DNA of 17,810 nucleotides, taken from the NCBI GenBank assembly GCA_021157505.1, contig JAGGWI010000048.1:1-17810 (forward strand). Reading direction: 5' to 3'. Below are positions 1-6,365 of the stretch, one piece after another. The stretch is from Desulfuromusa sp. (GTDB lineage Bacteria; Desulfobacterota; Desulfuromonadia; Desulfuromonadales; Geopsychrobacteraceae). The position numbers and the translations under genes were made by a program. Under the pieces are notes generated by a model. The model was not told the origin of the DNA and did not search any database. It was given only the letters and a program-made list of their open reading frames with translations. The stretch's first letter is position 1, and every line of letters begins with the position of its first letter.

Positions 1-112
1 GACGCATGGCCGGTAGTGTATCGCAGCTGATGACAACTACCGGACCATGAACTTCCGCAATGACACCAATCGGAATATGGTCATCTGTCATTTTGTAAGA
101 TGTCTTCTGCAT
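1..112 (-). CDS. atpD: ATP synthase F1 beta subunit, N-terminal fragment (probable N-type ATPase)
   Basis: Only the first 37 codons are present; the gene runs off the left edge. The translation contains IGVIAEVHGPVVVISC followed by DTLPAMR, which matches the beta-barrel N-terminus of F1 beta subunits (pattern G-x-V-x-x-V-x-GPVV-x-V ... LP). Known role: catalytic subunit of the F-type ATP synthase or Na+/H+ pump at the membrane. Two starts are possible, at 112 and at 91 (MTDDHIP...); neither has a strong Shine-Dalgarno, and an in-frame stop lies at 154-152. No gene lies directly upstream, so beta appears to be first in its operon. In ordinary atp operons beta is near the end, whereas in N-ATPase operons (atpDCQRBEFAG) it is first. 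The N-type assignment is inference from this position. The Walker motifs are outside the window, so the family call rests on a short stretch. Confidence 0.66.
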   Translation of the reverse strand, partial: MQKTSYKMTDDHIPIGVIAEVHGPVVVISCDTLPAMR

Positions 113-451
113 ATGTTCTAAGTATATAACTAAAACCCAAAAAATCTATTTCAGATCAATATATTTCAATTAATTCAATCAATTTGTTCTTTTAATAGAC
201 GGTTACCTACGGATTAGAAAAACGCTACAGGGAGAATATTTACTAATGATTGTTCATCACTATTTGTAGTAATATCACGACCCGGAAATGTGCTTGGTAG
301 GGAGGAAATTATATTGTGCTCTGCAAAAAGTCTTGAACCAATTCAGCGACTGTGATAAAAGCTATTGTTTCGTCTGAAGCCGTTGGGGTTTCAGGAATAC
401 CCTTGTTCCGGGGTAGTGTCCGGGGCTGTTAATCCTAGAGGAGATACACTG
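113..451. other. Divergent intergenic region between atpD and rpsF
   Basis: This 339-bp stretch separates two divergent operons and is AT-rich in its left half. Promoters for both directions must lie here, but I see no convincing -35/-10 pair. The best on the + strand is TTGTTC (250-255), 17 nt, TATCAC (273-278), which is weak. A Shine-Dalgarno-like GGGAGGAA at 299-307 precedes a 13-codon TTG-initiated frame (314-355) of doubtful reality. The last 40 bases hold a candidate S6:S18-binding leader, listed separately. Confidence 0.5.
414..451 (+). promoter_or_regulatory. Candidate S6:S18 ribosomal-protein leader (rpsF autoregulation)
   Basis: AGTGT (415-419) is perfectly complementary to ACACT (446-450), and U414-G451 can add a wobble pair, giving a 5-6 bp stem ending one base before the rpsF ATG. 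Immediately after the 5' strand comes CCG (420-422), then GGG (423-425), which can pair with TCC (433-435) as a short upper stem. The Shine-Dalgarno AGAGGAG sits in the 3' side of the internal loop. A stem with a CCG bulge just before rpsF is the known form of the S6:S18 leader, where the S6-S18 dimer represses its own operon. Seen: the pairing and the CCG. Inferred: function. Confidence 0.5.
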
Positions 452-847
452 ATGAGAAATTACGAATCACTCTACATTATCCATCCGGAAGTCGTCGGCG
501 ATGAGTTGACTGCTATGGTGGAAAAATTCCAGAAGGTTCTCACCGATCAAGCGGCTGAGATCTATAAGCTGGACAACTGGGGCGTCCGCAAGTTGGCGTA
601 TCCAATTCAAAAGCTCGAGCGTGGTTGCTATGTGCAAACCCTGTTCAGTGCTGAGCCTGAGGTGATTGCAGAGTTTGAGCGGCGGCTGCGGCTTGATGAA
701 AAAATCCTCCGTTTTTTAACGGTTCGATTTGAAGAAGAATTTCCAGCTGTCGTTGAAGCAGAACCCACTGTTGAGGATAAAGAAGCACCCGCTGCTGAAG
801 AGAAATCAGCCAGTGAGGACGCTGTGTCAACAACGGAAGAGAAATAA
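452..847 (+). CDS. rpsF: 30S ribosomal protein S6
   Basis: A 131-residue protein beginning MRNYESLYIIHPEVV, with the S6 core (NWGVRKLAYPIQKLERGCYVQ, then FERRLRLDEKILRFLTVR) over residues 1-95. S6 binds 16S rRNA in the platform of the 30S subunit as a dimer with S18. The last ~35 residues are a low-complexity, Glu/Ala-rich acidic tail, as is common in S6 of this group. I chose the ATG at 452 because AGAGGAG lies about 8 nt upstream and homologues begin at this point. The open frame extends back to a TTG at 365, but that part has no family similarity and overlaps the leader RNA. First gene of the rpsF-rpsR-DUF2232-rplI operon. Confidence 0.96.
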   Translation: MRNYESLYIIHPEVVGDELTAMVEKFQKVLTDQAAEIYKLDNWGVRKLAYPIQKLERGCYVQTLFSAEPEVIAEFERRLRLDEKILRFLTVRFEEEFPAVVEAEPTVEDKEAPAAEEKSASEDAVSTTEEK

Positions 848-910
848 ATATATAACAGTTTTAGTTGCCTCTGCAGTTTTTTTAGAGAGGCACGAATCGG
901 GAGAATATTC

Positions 911-1180
911 ATGGCTTACGAAAGACCATCCAGTCCATCTTCGGCACCACCACGGCGTCGTTTCAGCCGGCGTAAAGTTTGTCGTTACTGCGCCGATAAA
1001 AAGCAAAAGATCGACTATAAGGATATGAACAATCTAAGATACTATCTGTCTGAGCGCGGTAAAATTGTTCCCCGGCGTATTTCTGGAACGTGTGCAGCGC
1101 ATCAGCGGCAGATTGCAGAAGCAATCAAAAATGCTCGACAGATTGCACTATTACCCTATACTGCGTCTCACTCTCTTTAA
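911..1180 (+). CDS. rpsR: 30S ribosomal protein S18
   Basis: 89 residues, Ser/Pro/Arg-rich at the N-terminus, then the diagnostic S18 signatures: VCRYC, IDYKD, LRYYLSERGKI, PRRISGTCAAHQR and the C-terminal IALLPY. It carries CxxC near residue 24 plus C-x-x-H near residue 60, the cysteine-containing (C+, potentially zinc-binding) form of S18. S18 pairs with S6 on the 30S platform. The ATG at 911 follows GGGAG at a normal distance. It lies 63 nt after rpsF in the same operon, and its C-terminus (TASHSL) extends a few residues beyond the usual end. Confidence 0.96.
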   Translation: MAYERPSSPSSAPPRRRFSRRKVCRYCADKKQKIDYKDMNNLRYYLSERGKIVPRRISGTCAAHQRQIAEAIKNARQIALLPYTASHSL

Positions 1181-1203
1181 GTCGCGGTACCACTGATATC
1201 GCG

Positions 1204-2133
1204 ATGAAAGTACAGTCGTCACTTTTAACAGCAGCTGGAATCGGGGTAACTCTACTCTGTTTACTCGGGGTTAGCTGGATTGGTTCTGCAGGTGCTTTTC
1301 TTAATCTTCTGACCCCTCTTGCTGCTGCGTATTTGAGTATGCGTTTCGGGTTGAGAAGCGGAATCGTTGTTGTTGCTGTGACCAGTGCTTTGCTGCTTCA
1401 ACTGGCGACAACCTACACACTTTTAGCTTATTTCGGCATATTTGGTGTCGGTTCTTTGTTGTTACCGCTGTTTTTACGGCAGCGGTTACCTTGGGATAGA
1501 GCGGTACTTTATGCCACTGTCGGTTCAACTATTGTAACAGCAGTGCTGATGTTGTTAGCTGTGGCTGCTGCTGGGATCAATTTCCAGACCCTGATTGATC
1601 AGATGATTCAGGTTGAGGTTGAACAGGCAATGCAGATTTACCGGGATACCGGGTTCAGTGACTCTCAGCTGCAGAATATGCAACAGATTATTGATGGTCT
1701 GGCAGGGTTTATTGGCAAAAGTTTCTACGGTCTTTACCTTGCTTCTATTCTAGTGGTTCAGACCTTTTGTCTGTTGTTGCTGCAGCGGCTTAAGGGGAAT
1801 TGGTATCAGATTTCAGGAACCCCGTTTGCTTCGTGGCGTTTGCCTTCCGGACTGATCTGGGTATTGATTGCTGCAGGTTTTACTCTGCTGGTGCCGGTAG
1901 AAGCAGTTTCATTAATTGGGCGAAATTTGTTGGTGGTTTTACTTCCCCTTTATTTTTTACAGGGAATGGCTGTTGTTAACAGTTTTCTACAAAAAAAGCC
2001 CTATCCACCGTTGGTCAAAGGTTTGATCTATCTTCTCTTGTTGATACTCAATCCGTTGCCTATAATTATCACCTGTGCCGGTGTCTTCGATTTATGGATT
2101 GATTTCCGTCGGCCCAGGCAAAAGAAAATATAA
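1204..2133 (+). CDS. DUF2232 (YybS-like) polytopic membrane protein
   Basis: 309 residues, strongly hydrophobic, with about seven or eight predicted membrane segments. One hydrophobic block covers roughly residues 8-130 and another roughly residues 168-300. The intervening region around residues 130-165 is polar (QVEVEQAMQIYRDTGFSDSQ). The C-terminus is basic (FRRPRQKKI). DUF2232/YybS proteins sit between rpsR and rplI in many Desulfuromonadales and beside rplI in Bacillus; their function is unknown. I placed the start at ATG 1204, 23 nt after the rpsR stop, since the upstream frame overlaps rpsR. No good Shine-Dalgarno is visible, so translation may be coupled to rpsR. The family call rests on position and hydropathy more than on a strict motif. 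Confidence 0.82.
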   Translation: MKVQSSLLTAAGIGVTLLCLLGVSWIGSAGAFLNLLTPLAAAYLSMRFGLRSGIVVVAVTSALLLQLATTYTLLAYFGIFGVGSLLLPLFLRQRLPWDRAVLYATVGSTIVTAVLMLLAVAAAGINFQTLIDQMIQVEVEQAMQIYRDTGFSDSQLQNMQQIIDGLAGFIGKSFYGLYLASILVVQTFCLLLLQRLKGNWYQISGTPFASWRLPSGLIWVLIAAGFTLLVPVEAVSLIGRNLLVVLLPLYFLQGMAVVNSFLQKKPYPPLVKGLIYLLLLILNPLPIIITCAGVFDLWIDFRRPRQKKI

Positions 2134-2158
2134 ACTCGATCCAATATGGAGGAGAGAC

Positions 2159-2617
2159 ATGAATACCAGTATTATTTTAAGAGAGAATGTTGATGGTCTT
2201 GGAATTATCGGTGATGTGGTGTCGGTTAAAGCCGGTTATGCCAGAAATTACTTGATTCCCAAACAACTGGCAAGCGCTGCTAATGAGCGCAATGTCAAGG
2301 AACTTGACCATCAGAAGCGGCAGCTGGCGCGTAAGCTTGAAAAAGTGACTAAAGATGCTGAGGGAGTCAAGGCCCGGATTGAAAAGGTTATCTGTACTTT
2401 TACACAGCGTGCCAGTGAAGAGGGCAAGCTGTTTGGTTCTGTCACATCGATGGATCTTGAAGCTAAGCTGCAAGCAGCAGGAGTTGATATTGATCGTAAG
2501 AAGATTCAACTCGGCGAACCGATTAAATCTCTTGGCGAGCACCTTGTTCCGGTAAAGCTGGATGCAGGAGTAGTTGCTGAGATAAAAGTTACTGTTAAGG
2601 CTGAAGAAGAGGCATAG
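2159..2617 (+). CDS. rplI: 50S ribosomal protein L9
   Basis: 152 residues. The N-terminal domain shows ILRENVDGLGIIGDVVSVKAGYARNYLIPK, the L9 signature that binds 23S rRNA near the L1 stalk base. A long charged helix follows (residues ~45-80), then the C-terminal domain (EGKLFGSVTSMDL ... KKIQLGEPIKSLGEH). Length is typical for the family. The ATG at 2159 is preceded by GGAGGAGAG, one of the strongest ribosome-binding sites in the window. Last gene of the ribosomal operon; a terminator follows within 25 nt. Confidence 0.97.
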   Translation: MNTSIILRENVDGLGIIGDVVSVKAGYARNYLIPKQLASAANERNVKELDHQKRQLARKLEKVTKDAEGVKARIEKVICTFTQRASEEGKLFGSVTSMDLEAKLQAAGVDIDRKKIQLGEPIKSLGEHLVPVKLDAGVVAEIKVTVKAEEEA

Positions 2618-2640
2618 AAAGCTTTATTTCAGACTTCTTT

Positions 2641-2677
2641 AAGGGGTTGATAGATCGAGAGATCTGTCGCCCCTTTT
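2641..2677 (+). terminator. Rho-independent terminator of the rpsF-rplI operon
   Basis: AAGGGG (2641-2646) pairs with CCCCTT (2670-2675), with an inner AGATC/GATCT stem, and is followed by a T run. It lies just after the rplI stop. Confidence 0.85.
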
Positions 2678-2827
2678 GACCAACAGCTCAGTCGGTTCTG
2701 TTACAGAGTATATTCCTCTTTTCTTTTCCACTCTTTAATTTCAACCTTTCCCCTTTGACCATTGACCAGCAACGCTGAAACTATTTTTTTACAGTCGGTA
2801 AATATGCTGAAAATAAAAATTATTTGC

Positions 2828-2856
2828 TTGAGTTAAAAACTCTTTCCTGTCATATT
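2828..2856 (+). promoter_or_regulatory. Possible sigma-70 promoter for the HD-GYP/PilZ pair
   Basis: TTGAGT and CATATT are separated by 17 nt. This is a moderate match in an AT-rich stretch about 125 bp before the GTG start, so it may be fortuitous. Confidence 0.3.
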
Positions 2857-2979
2857 ATTGGTTCACACTAACATTTGTCCGGCTGCCAGAAGTAACCCCG
2901 ACTGTTTTTTTAATGCTGAGCAGAACTGTTTATATCAAGGGTTGCGCTATTGCCGGGCTGAAAAAATGGAGACTTTATT

Positions 2980-4098
2980 GTGGCTGTTGATTTTGATTTA
3001 GATTTGACCGATCTGATTATGAGCGGTCATCTGATCGATATCAGGGCTGCAAAAATTCTGATTGTTGATGATGACCCGCTCATTGTTGATGTTCTCAGTG
3101 TGGTATTAAAGGAAGGTGAATATCAAAACATCTTTTCCACGGGTGATCCTTACCAAGTTATCCCTCTCTATAAAGAGCATCGATTTGATCTCATCATTCT
3201 GGATATTCAAATGCCAGGAATGTCCGGCATAAAAATTTTGCAACAGTTGCAGAAGGTGGTCAAGAGCAGTTTTTTACCGGTTGTCGTATTGACTGCCCAT
3301 GGAGACCAGAAAATTCGAAAACAGGTTCTGGGAATGGGGGCCAAAGATTTCATTACCAAGCCATTTGAGCACTGGGAAATTTTATTACGGATTCAGAATG
3401 CTTTGCATGCAAGCTTATATCATAAACAGCAGGTTTCTCTGAAAGATCTACTTGAAGGGGAGATTCAGAAGAGAACGAAAGAGATTTTAGAAACTCAGTT
3501 TGAGATTGTCCACAGGCTTGCTGTTGCCGGTGAGATGAGAGACAATGAAACTGGGGCACATGTCCAACGGATGAGTCATATCTGCAGTTTGTTGTCTCGC
3601 AAGCGGGGGTTGGGGAGTGAATTCTCAAAATTGATGCTTTACGCAAGTGCCATGCATGATGTGGGTAAAATTGGAATTCCCGACAGTATTTTATTAAAAT
3701 CAAAAGGACTGAGCCCTGAGGAGTGGTTGGTGATGCAGCAGCACCCAAATATTGGTGCCAGGATTATCGGTAATCACAGTTCAAAGTTGATTTCTTTAGC
3801 CCGGGAAATTGCCCTTTGTCATCATGAAAAATGGGACGGTAGCGGCTATCCTAACGGGATCTCGGGCAATCAAATTCCAGTTTCTGCACGAATAGCTGCA
3901 ATCAGTGATGTCTTTGATGCTTTAACCTCAGATCGTCCTTATAAACAGGCCTGGGCAATAGAGGAAGTGGTTGAGACACTGCAGGCAGAATCTGGGAAAC
4001 ACTTTGAACCCGTTATGGTGGAACTTTTTCTGGAAAATTTGGCGGAAATTATTGAAATTAAAGATCGCTATATAGATCATGAATTTCATTTGACTTGA
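2980..4098 (+). CDS. Response regulator with HD-GYP c-di-GMP phosphodiesterase domain
   Basis: 372 residues. A receiver domain covers residues ~24-143: acidic pocket DDD 30-32, phosphoacceptor D75 in LDIQMPG, T105 and K127. A linker helix follows, then an HD-GYP domain from ~175 to 355: H226-D227 in MHDVGKIGIPD, HHE 281-283, and GYP 289-291 in HHEKWDGSGYP. All hallmark HD-GYP residues are present, so hydrolysis of cyclic di-GMP controlled by a sensor kinase is likely. The partner kinase is not in this window. The start is a GTG at 2980 with GGAGA 7 nt upstream. The next gene, 35 nt downstream, is a PilZ protein, which supports a c-di-GMP signalling unit. Confidence 0.93.
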   Translation: MAVDFDLDLTDLIMSGHLIDIRAAKILIVDDDPLIVDVLSVVLKEGEYQNIFSTGDPYQVIPLYKEHRFDLIILDIQMPGMSGIKILQQLQKVVKSSFLPVVVLTAHGDQKIRKQVLGMGAKDFITKPFEHWEILLRIQNALHASLYHKQQVSLKDLLEGEIQKRTKEILETQFEIVHRLAVAGEMRDNETGAHVQRMSHICSLLSRKRGLGSEFSKLMLYASAMHDVGKIGIPDSILLKSKGLSPEEWLVMQQHPNIGARIIGNHSSKLISLAREIALCHHEKWDGSGYPNGISGNQIPVSARIAAISDVFDALTSDRPYKQAWAIEEVVETLQAESGKHFEPVMVELFLENLAEIIEIKDRYIDHEFHLT

Positions 4099-4133
4099 TT
4101 TAAGCACTGTTTATAAAAGTAAAGAGATTGTCT

Positions 4134-4775
4134 ATGTTGATGATGAAATGTCCACAATGTAATAAATATATTAATTCAGAGCTGTTAGCTGAGATTGAAT
4201 CCATTGTCTGTGAACATTGTGAGGCCACGGTTCCAGTCATCAATTTGCTGGTTTCGTCAAATGGGTTCACTTTTGATCGAAATCATTTATTGAAACAATT
4301 TTTCCGCTATAGACAGTTGCTTGATGAAGTGATTGATGAGCGAAATTCATTGTCAAATACCTCGGATGAGAGTAAACGCAGTCTTGAGCAGTTTATGACG
4401 CTCCTTCAGGGAATGATGGCGGGAGCCAGGGGTAATTTTCGTTATGAATTTAGTCCCTCATTAGCGGCCCAACTTTGTTATAGCAAAAATGAATGCAGTG
4501 GTATTCTTTTCAATCTGAGTACCGAGGGGGCTTGTGTCGAAATTCCCCGCTTAAACCCTCTTCCTCGGGTTGGGGGATCTATTTCTATCGAATTCTCACT
4601 TCCGGATCAGGCTGAGGTTTTTTTAATCAATGGTGAAATTTGCTGGACCCGGAAAGCAAAAGAGATGGATGAGGCTAAACACAGTGCCGGGGTTAAATTT
4701 GACCAGTTAGGCGCTTCAGTTCACACGACACTTTGGCAATATATCTCCGGGCAGGCGAGTGCTGTTGAAAAGTGA
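4134..4775 (+). CDS. Zinc-ribbon and PilZ-domain protein (predicted c-di-GMP receptor)
   Basis: 213 residues. The N-terminus has a CxxC...CxxC zinc ribbon (C6, C9, C26, C29). A charged helical linker follows at ~50-95. The PilZ domain covers ~98-208, with R99-x3-R103, N127-x-S129-x-x-G132 (NLSTEG) and a later GVKF strand. The RxxxR and N/DxSxxG motifs are the c-di-GMP-binding residues of PilZ, so ligand binding is plausible. I prefer ATG 4134, since AAAGAG lies 7 nt upstream; a TTG at 4128 and ATGs at 4140 and 4143 are alternatives. It sits directly after the HD-GYP regulator and is probably co-transcribed. Its output is unknown; the zinc ribbon may mediate protein contacts. Confidence 0.87.
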   Translation: MLMMKCPQCNKYINSELLAEIESIVCEHCEATVPVINLLVSSNGFTFDRNHLLKQFFRYRQLLDEVIDERNSLSNTSDESKRSLEQFMTLLQGMMAGARGNFRYEFSPSLAAQLCYSKNECSGILFNLSTEGACVEIPRLNPLPRVGGSISIEFSLPDQAEVFLINGEICWTRKAKEMDEAKHSAGVKFDQLGASVHTTLWQYISGQASAVEK

Positions 4776-4797
4776 CCTTCCAGATGACGACAAGCGA

Positions 4798-4821
4798 CCC
4801 CGCAGCAATCATGCTACGGGG
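4798..4821. terminator. Hairpin between convergent genes
   Basis: CCCCG (4798-4802) and AGCA (4804-4807) pair with TGCT (4812-4815) and CGGGG (4817-4821), leaving one C/A mismatch and an ATCA loop. There is no strong T run on either side, so termination in either direction is plausible but not certain. Confidence 0.5.
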
Positions 4822-4845
4822 CGGTAAATCCTGAACCGACAAAAA

Positions 4846-5088
4846 TCAGTAACCGATACCTGCAGGTTGTACACTCCCGGGGTCAGTTGCGTGACACGGG
4901 GTTACACCATAAACCATACCGCAATTATCGCAGCGGTCTTCCATCGTTTGCATGGTGAAAACAGTTTCACAGCTTGCACATTTGATCTCAGGGGGAATGG
5001 GCATTGCGTAGCTACTGAATCCCATCTGCCTTAATTTGTTGACAATCTGTTCTCCATTGCCAAAACTTCCACTACAACCGTCATGCAT
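4846..5088 (-). CDS. Small zinc-ribbon protein, function unknown
   Basis: 80 residues beginning MHDGCSGSFGNGEQIVNKLRQMG. It has a central four-cysteine ribbon (KCASC ... RCDNCG) and a later PCH motif; C5 is a further cysteine near the start. This looks like a rubredoxin- or zinc-ribbon-type metal-binding module, with no catalytic domain. AGGAG lies 6 nt before the ATG at 5088, which supports translation. It is the last gene of the minus-strand group, downstream of the ABC ATPase but separated from it by a 126-bp palindrome. It may therefore be transcribed with the group or independently. I do not recognise a named family. Confidence 0.8.
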   Translation of the reverse strand: MHDGCSGSFGNGEQIVNKLRQMGFSSYAMPIPPEIKCASCETVFTMQTMEDRCDNCGMVYGVTPCHATDPGSVQPAGIGY

Positions 5089-5122
5089 TTTATTCTCCTA
5101 TAAATGATGTGTTCGTATAAGC

Positions 5123-5248
5123 GATGGCTAAGCTAAAATTTCGTCCCACAAGGCGTAGTGTTTTTTCAAGGGTGAAGACATACTTGTGTATGTCGAAGTC
5201 TTGAAAAAACGCTGCAACACCGTGGGTCGGATTTTTTGCGACGCCATC
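5123..5248. repeat. 126-bp imperfect palindromic element
   Basis: The outer ends are GATGGC (5123-5128) and GCCATC (5243-5248). CCCAC (5145-5149) mirrors GTGGG (5221-5225). TTTTTTCAAG (5161-5170) mirrors CTTGAAAAAA (5200-5209). The core is GACATAC-TTGT-GTATGTC (5177-5194). The arms align along nearly their whole length with substitutions and a one-base offset. It could fold into a long hairpin in RNA on either strand. Its right end directly abuts the TAA of the ABC ATPase. The form suggests a dispersed palindromic or MITE-like repeat; there is only one copy here. Confidence 0.85.
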
Positions 5249-6247
5249 TTAGATGTTTTCCAGGGTCTCCCCTGTACGGATTCTGTTTCTCAGTGCGAGA
5301 AGTTTGTTGTCCAGTTTCTCCAGCGTAACCAGATTTTTCCGTTCTGCTTCGCTGGAATCAATAATTTTAGCGATCCCGCCATTCTTGATCACCAGACGGC
5401 GGTCACCCATCAGGGCAAGAATTGGATCGTGGGTTGCCATCAGGATGATTTTTTCCTCTTTGATCAGCAGATCCAATGCCTTTTTGCGATCAATTCCGGC
5501 ATTTTCAATCTCATCAATCAGGGCAATCGGTGATTTGCTCAAAATTGCCATGTCGGCAATCATCAGCGCCCGTGATTGTCCGCCACTTAATGATGTGACC
5601 GGCGTATCAGGCGCAAATTTCTCCCCGGCCAGTTCATTGGCCTGTTTCAGAATCTGCGCAACTTTTTCTTCCGGGTCAGTCACCAGTCGGCTTTCTGCGT
5701 GCATGCGGATAAATTCTTCCGCTGATAGATCCATGACAAAGTTCATATTTTGTGACAATTGTGCGACCAGTTTATATTCAGTAGAAAAGCGCCACTTGCT
5801 GTCCGGTACTTGACCATTGATGAGGATTTTTCTTCTGGTTGGAGTATCCCCCTGTGCAACCCACTCAATATCTGCCAGCAGCCGACTTTTTCCAGAACCG
5901 GTTGGGCCAACAATGCAGATGACTTCTCCCGGTTTCAGGGTTAACTCAAGGTTTTCTGCTTTACCCGATTTGTCACGACCGCCAATAATTGTCAGCTCCT
6001 TAACCTCATCCATGGGATCGCTTAAAGCCAGCATCCCTTCGAGAAAAGCATCAAGGCTCTGGCGCAGCTGTTCTGGAGCAATCCCAAGATCTTCGAGATG
6101 ATCTGGATCAAGATTGTCAAGGTAAGACTGCAGAGTGTCAGAACCTGGTTTAACGACCAATCCGAATGAGGTGAGAAAGTCCTCGATATAAGGATGTTCA
6201 ACCAGAATTTCGGACATCGGTTTATGGAATAAAGCTGTTTCTTTCAT
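5249..6247 (-). CDS. ABC-type ATPase with N-terminal DUF1858-like segment, no permease partner
   Basis: 332 residues from the ATG at 6247. Residues ~8-70 (FHKPMSEILVEHPYIEDFL...) are helical and resemble a DUF1858 module, also seen in the first gene of this group. The ABC domain covers ~85-300: Walker A GPTGSGKS 114-121, Q-loop near Q163-Q166, signature LSGGQ 220-224, Walker B IALIDE 241-246, switch H273 in ATHD. All catalytic motifs are intact. No transmembrane segments exist here or in the neighbours, so it is unlikely to drive ordinary import unless a permease is encoded elsewhere. The C-terminal ~35 residues form a charged helix. The frame extends upstream to 6304, but that part is translated repeat sequence, so I use 6247; its Shine-Dalgarno is weak (AAGAAAGA). 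Confidence 0.88.
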   Translation of the reverse strand: MKETALFHKPMSEILVEHPYIEDFLTSFGLVVKPGSDTLQSYLDNLDPDHLEDLGIAPEQLRQSLDAFLEGMLALSDPMDEVKELTIIGGRDKSGKAENLELTLKPGEVICIVGPTGSGKSRLLADIEWVAQGDTPTRRKILINGQVPDSKWRFSTEYKLVAQLSQNMNFVMDLSAEEFIRMHAESRLVTDPEEKVAQILKQANELAGEKFAPDTPVTSLSGGQSRALMIADMAILSKSPIALIDEIENAGIDRKKALDLLIKEEKIILMATHDPILALMGDRRLVIKNGGIAKIIDSSEAERKNLVTLEKLDNKLLALRNRIRTGETLENI

Positions 6248-6283
6248 TTGTCTTATCTTTCTTAAATTGAAAACAGAGGAATA

Positions 6284-6350
6284 ACCACAGAGACACGGAG
6301 TCACTGAGGTTATAAAGCCTTTGAAGAGGTTTTCTCTGTGCCTCAGTGGT
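6284..6350. repeat. Inverted repeat made of 8-bp units (CACNGAGN)
   Basis: The left arm reads CACAGAGA-CACGGAGT-CACTGAGG (6287-6310), three tandem 8-bp units. The right arm, read on the minus strand, gives CACTGAGG-CACAGAGA. The outer 17 bases of the arms match at 14 positions. It lies between the NTPase and the ABC ATPase genes. A related element is at 11468-11568. Confidence 0.8.
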
Positions 6351-6365
6351 AAGCGCCCAAGGTGT

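Larger units (their letters stand above)
2618..2979. other. Intergenic region between rplI and the HD-GYP regulator
   Basis: 362 bp without a gene. It holds the rplI terminator at its left end and a possible sigma-70 promoter for the downstream regulator: TTGAGT (2828-2833), 17 nt, CATATT (2851-2856), four of six matches in each box. Nothing else stood out. Confidence 0.5.

Noticed and set aside
365..451. In-frame N-terminal extension of rpsF from a TTG
   Set aside because: No ribosome-binding site and no S6 similarity, and it overlaps a likely regulatory RNA. The ATG at 452 has a good Shine-Dalgarno.
5186..5813. Plus-strand open frames over the ABC ATPase gene
   Set aside because: They are antisense shadows of a gene with intact ABC motifs, with no ribosome-binding site and no recognisable domains.
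6248..6304. Extended start for the ABC ATPase (MTPCLCGYSS...)
   Set aside because: Those codons are translated from the inverted repeat and a spacer. MKETALFHKP at 6247 is a more natural start.
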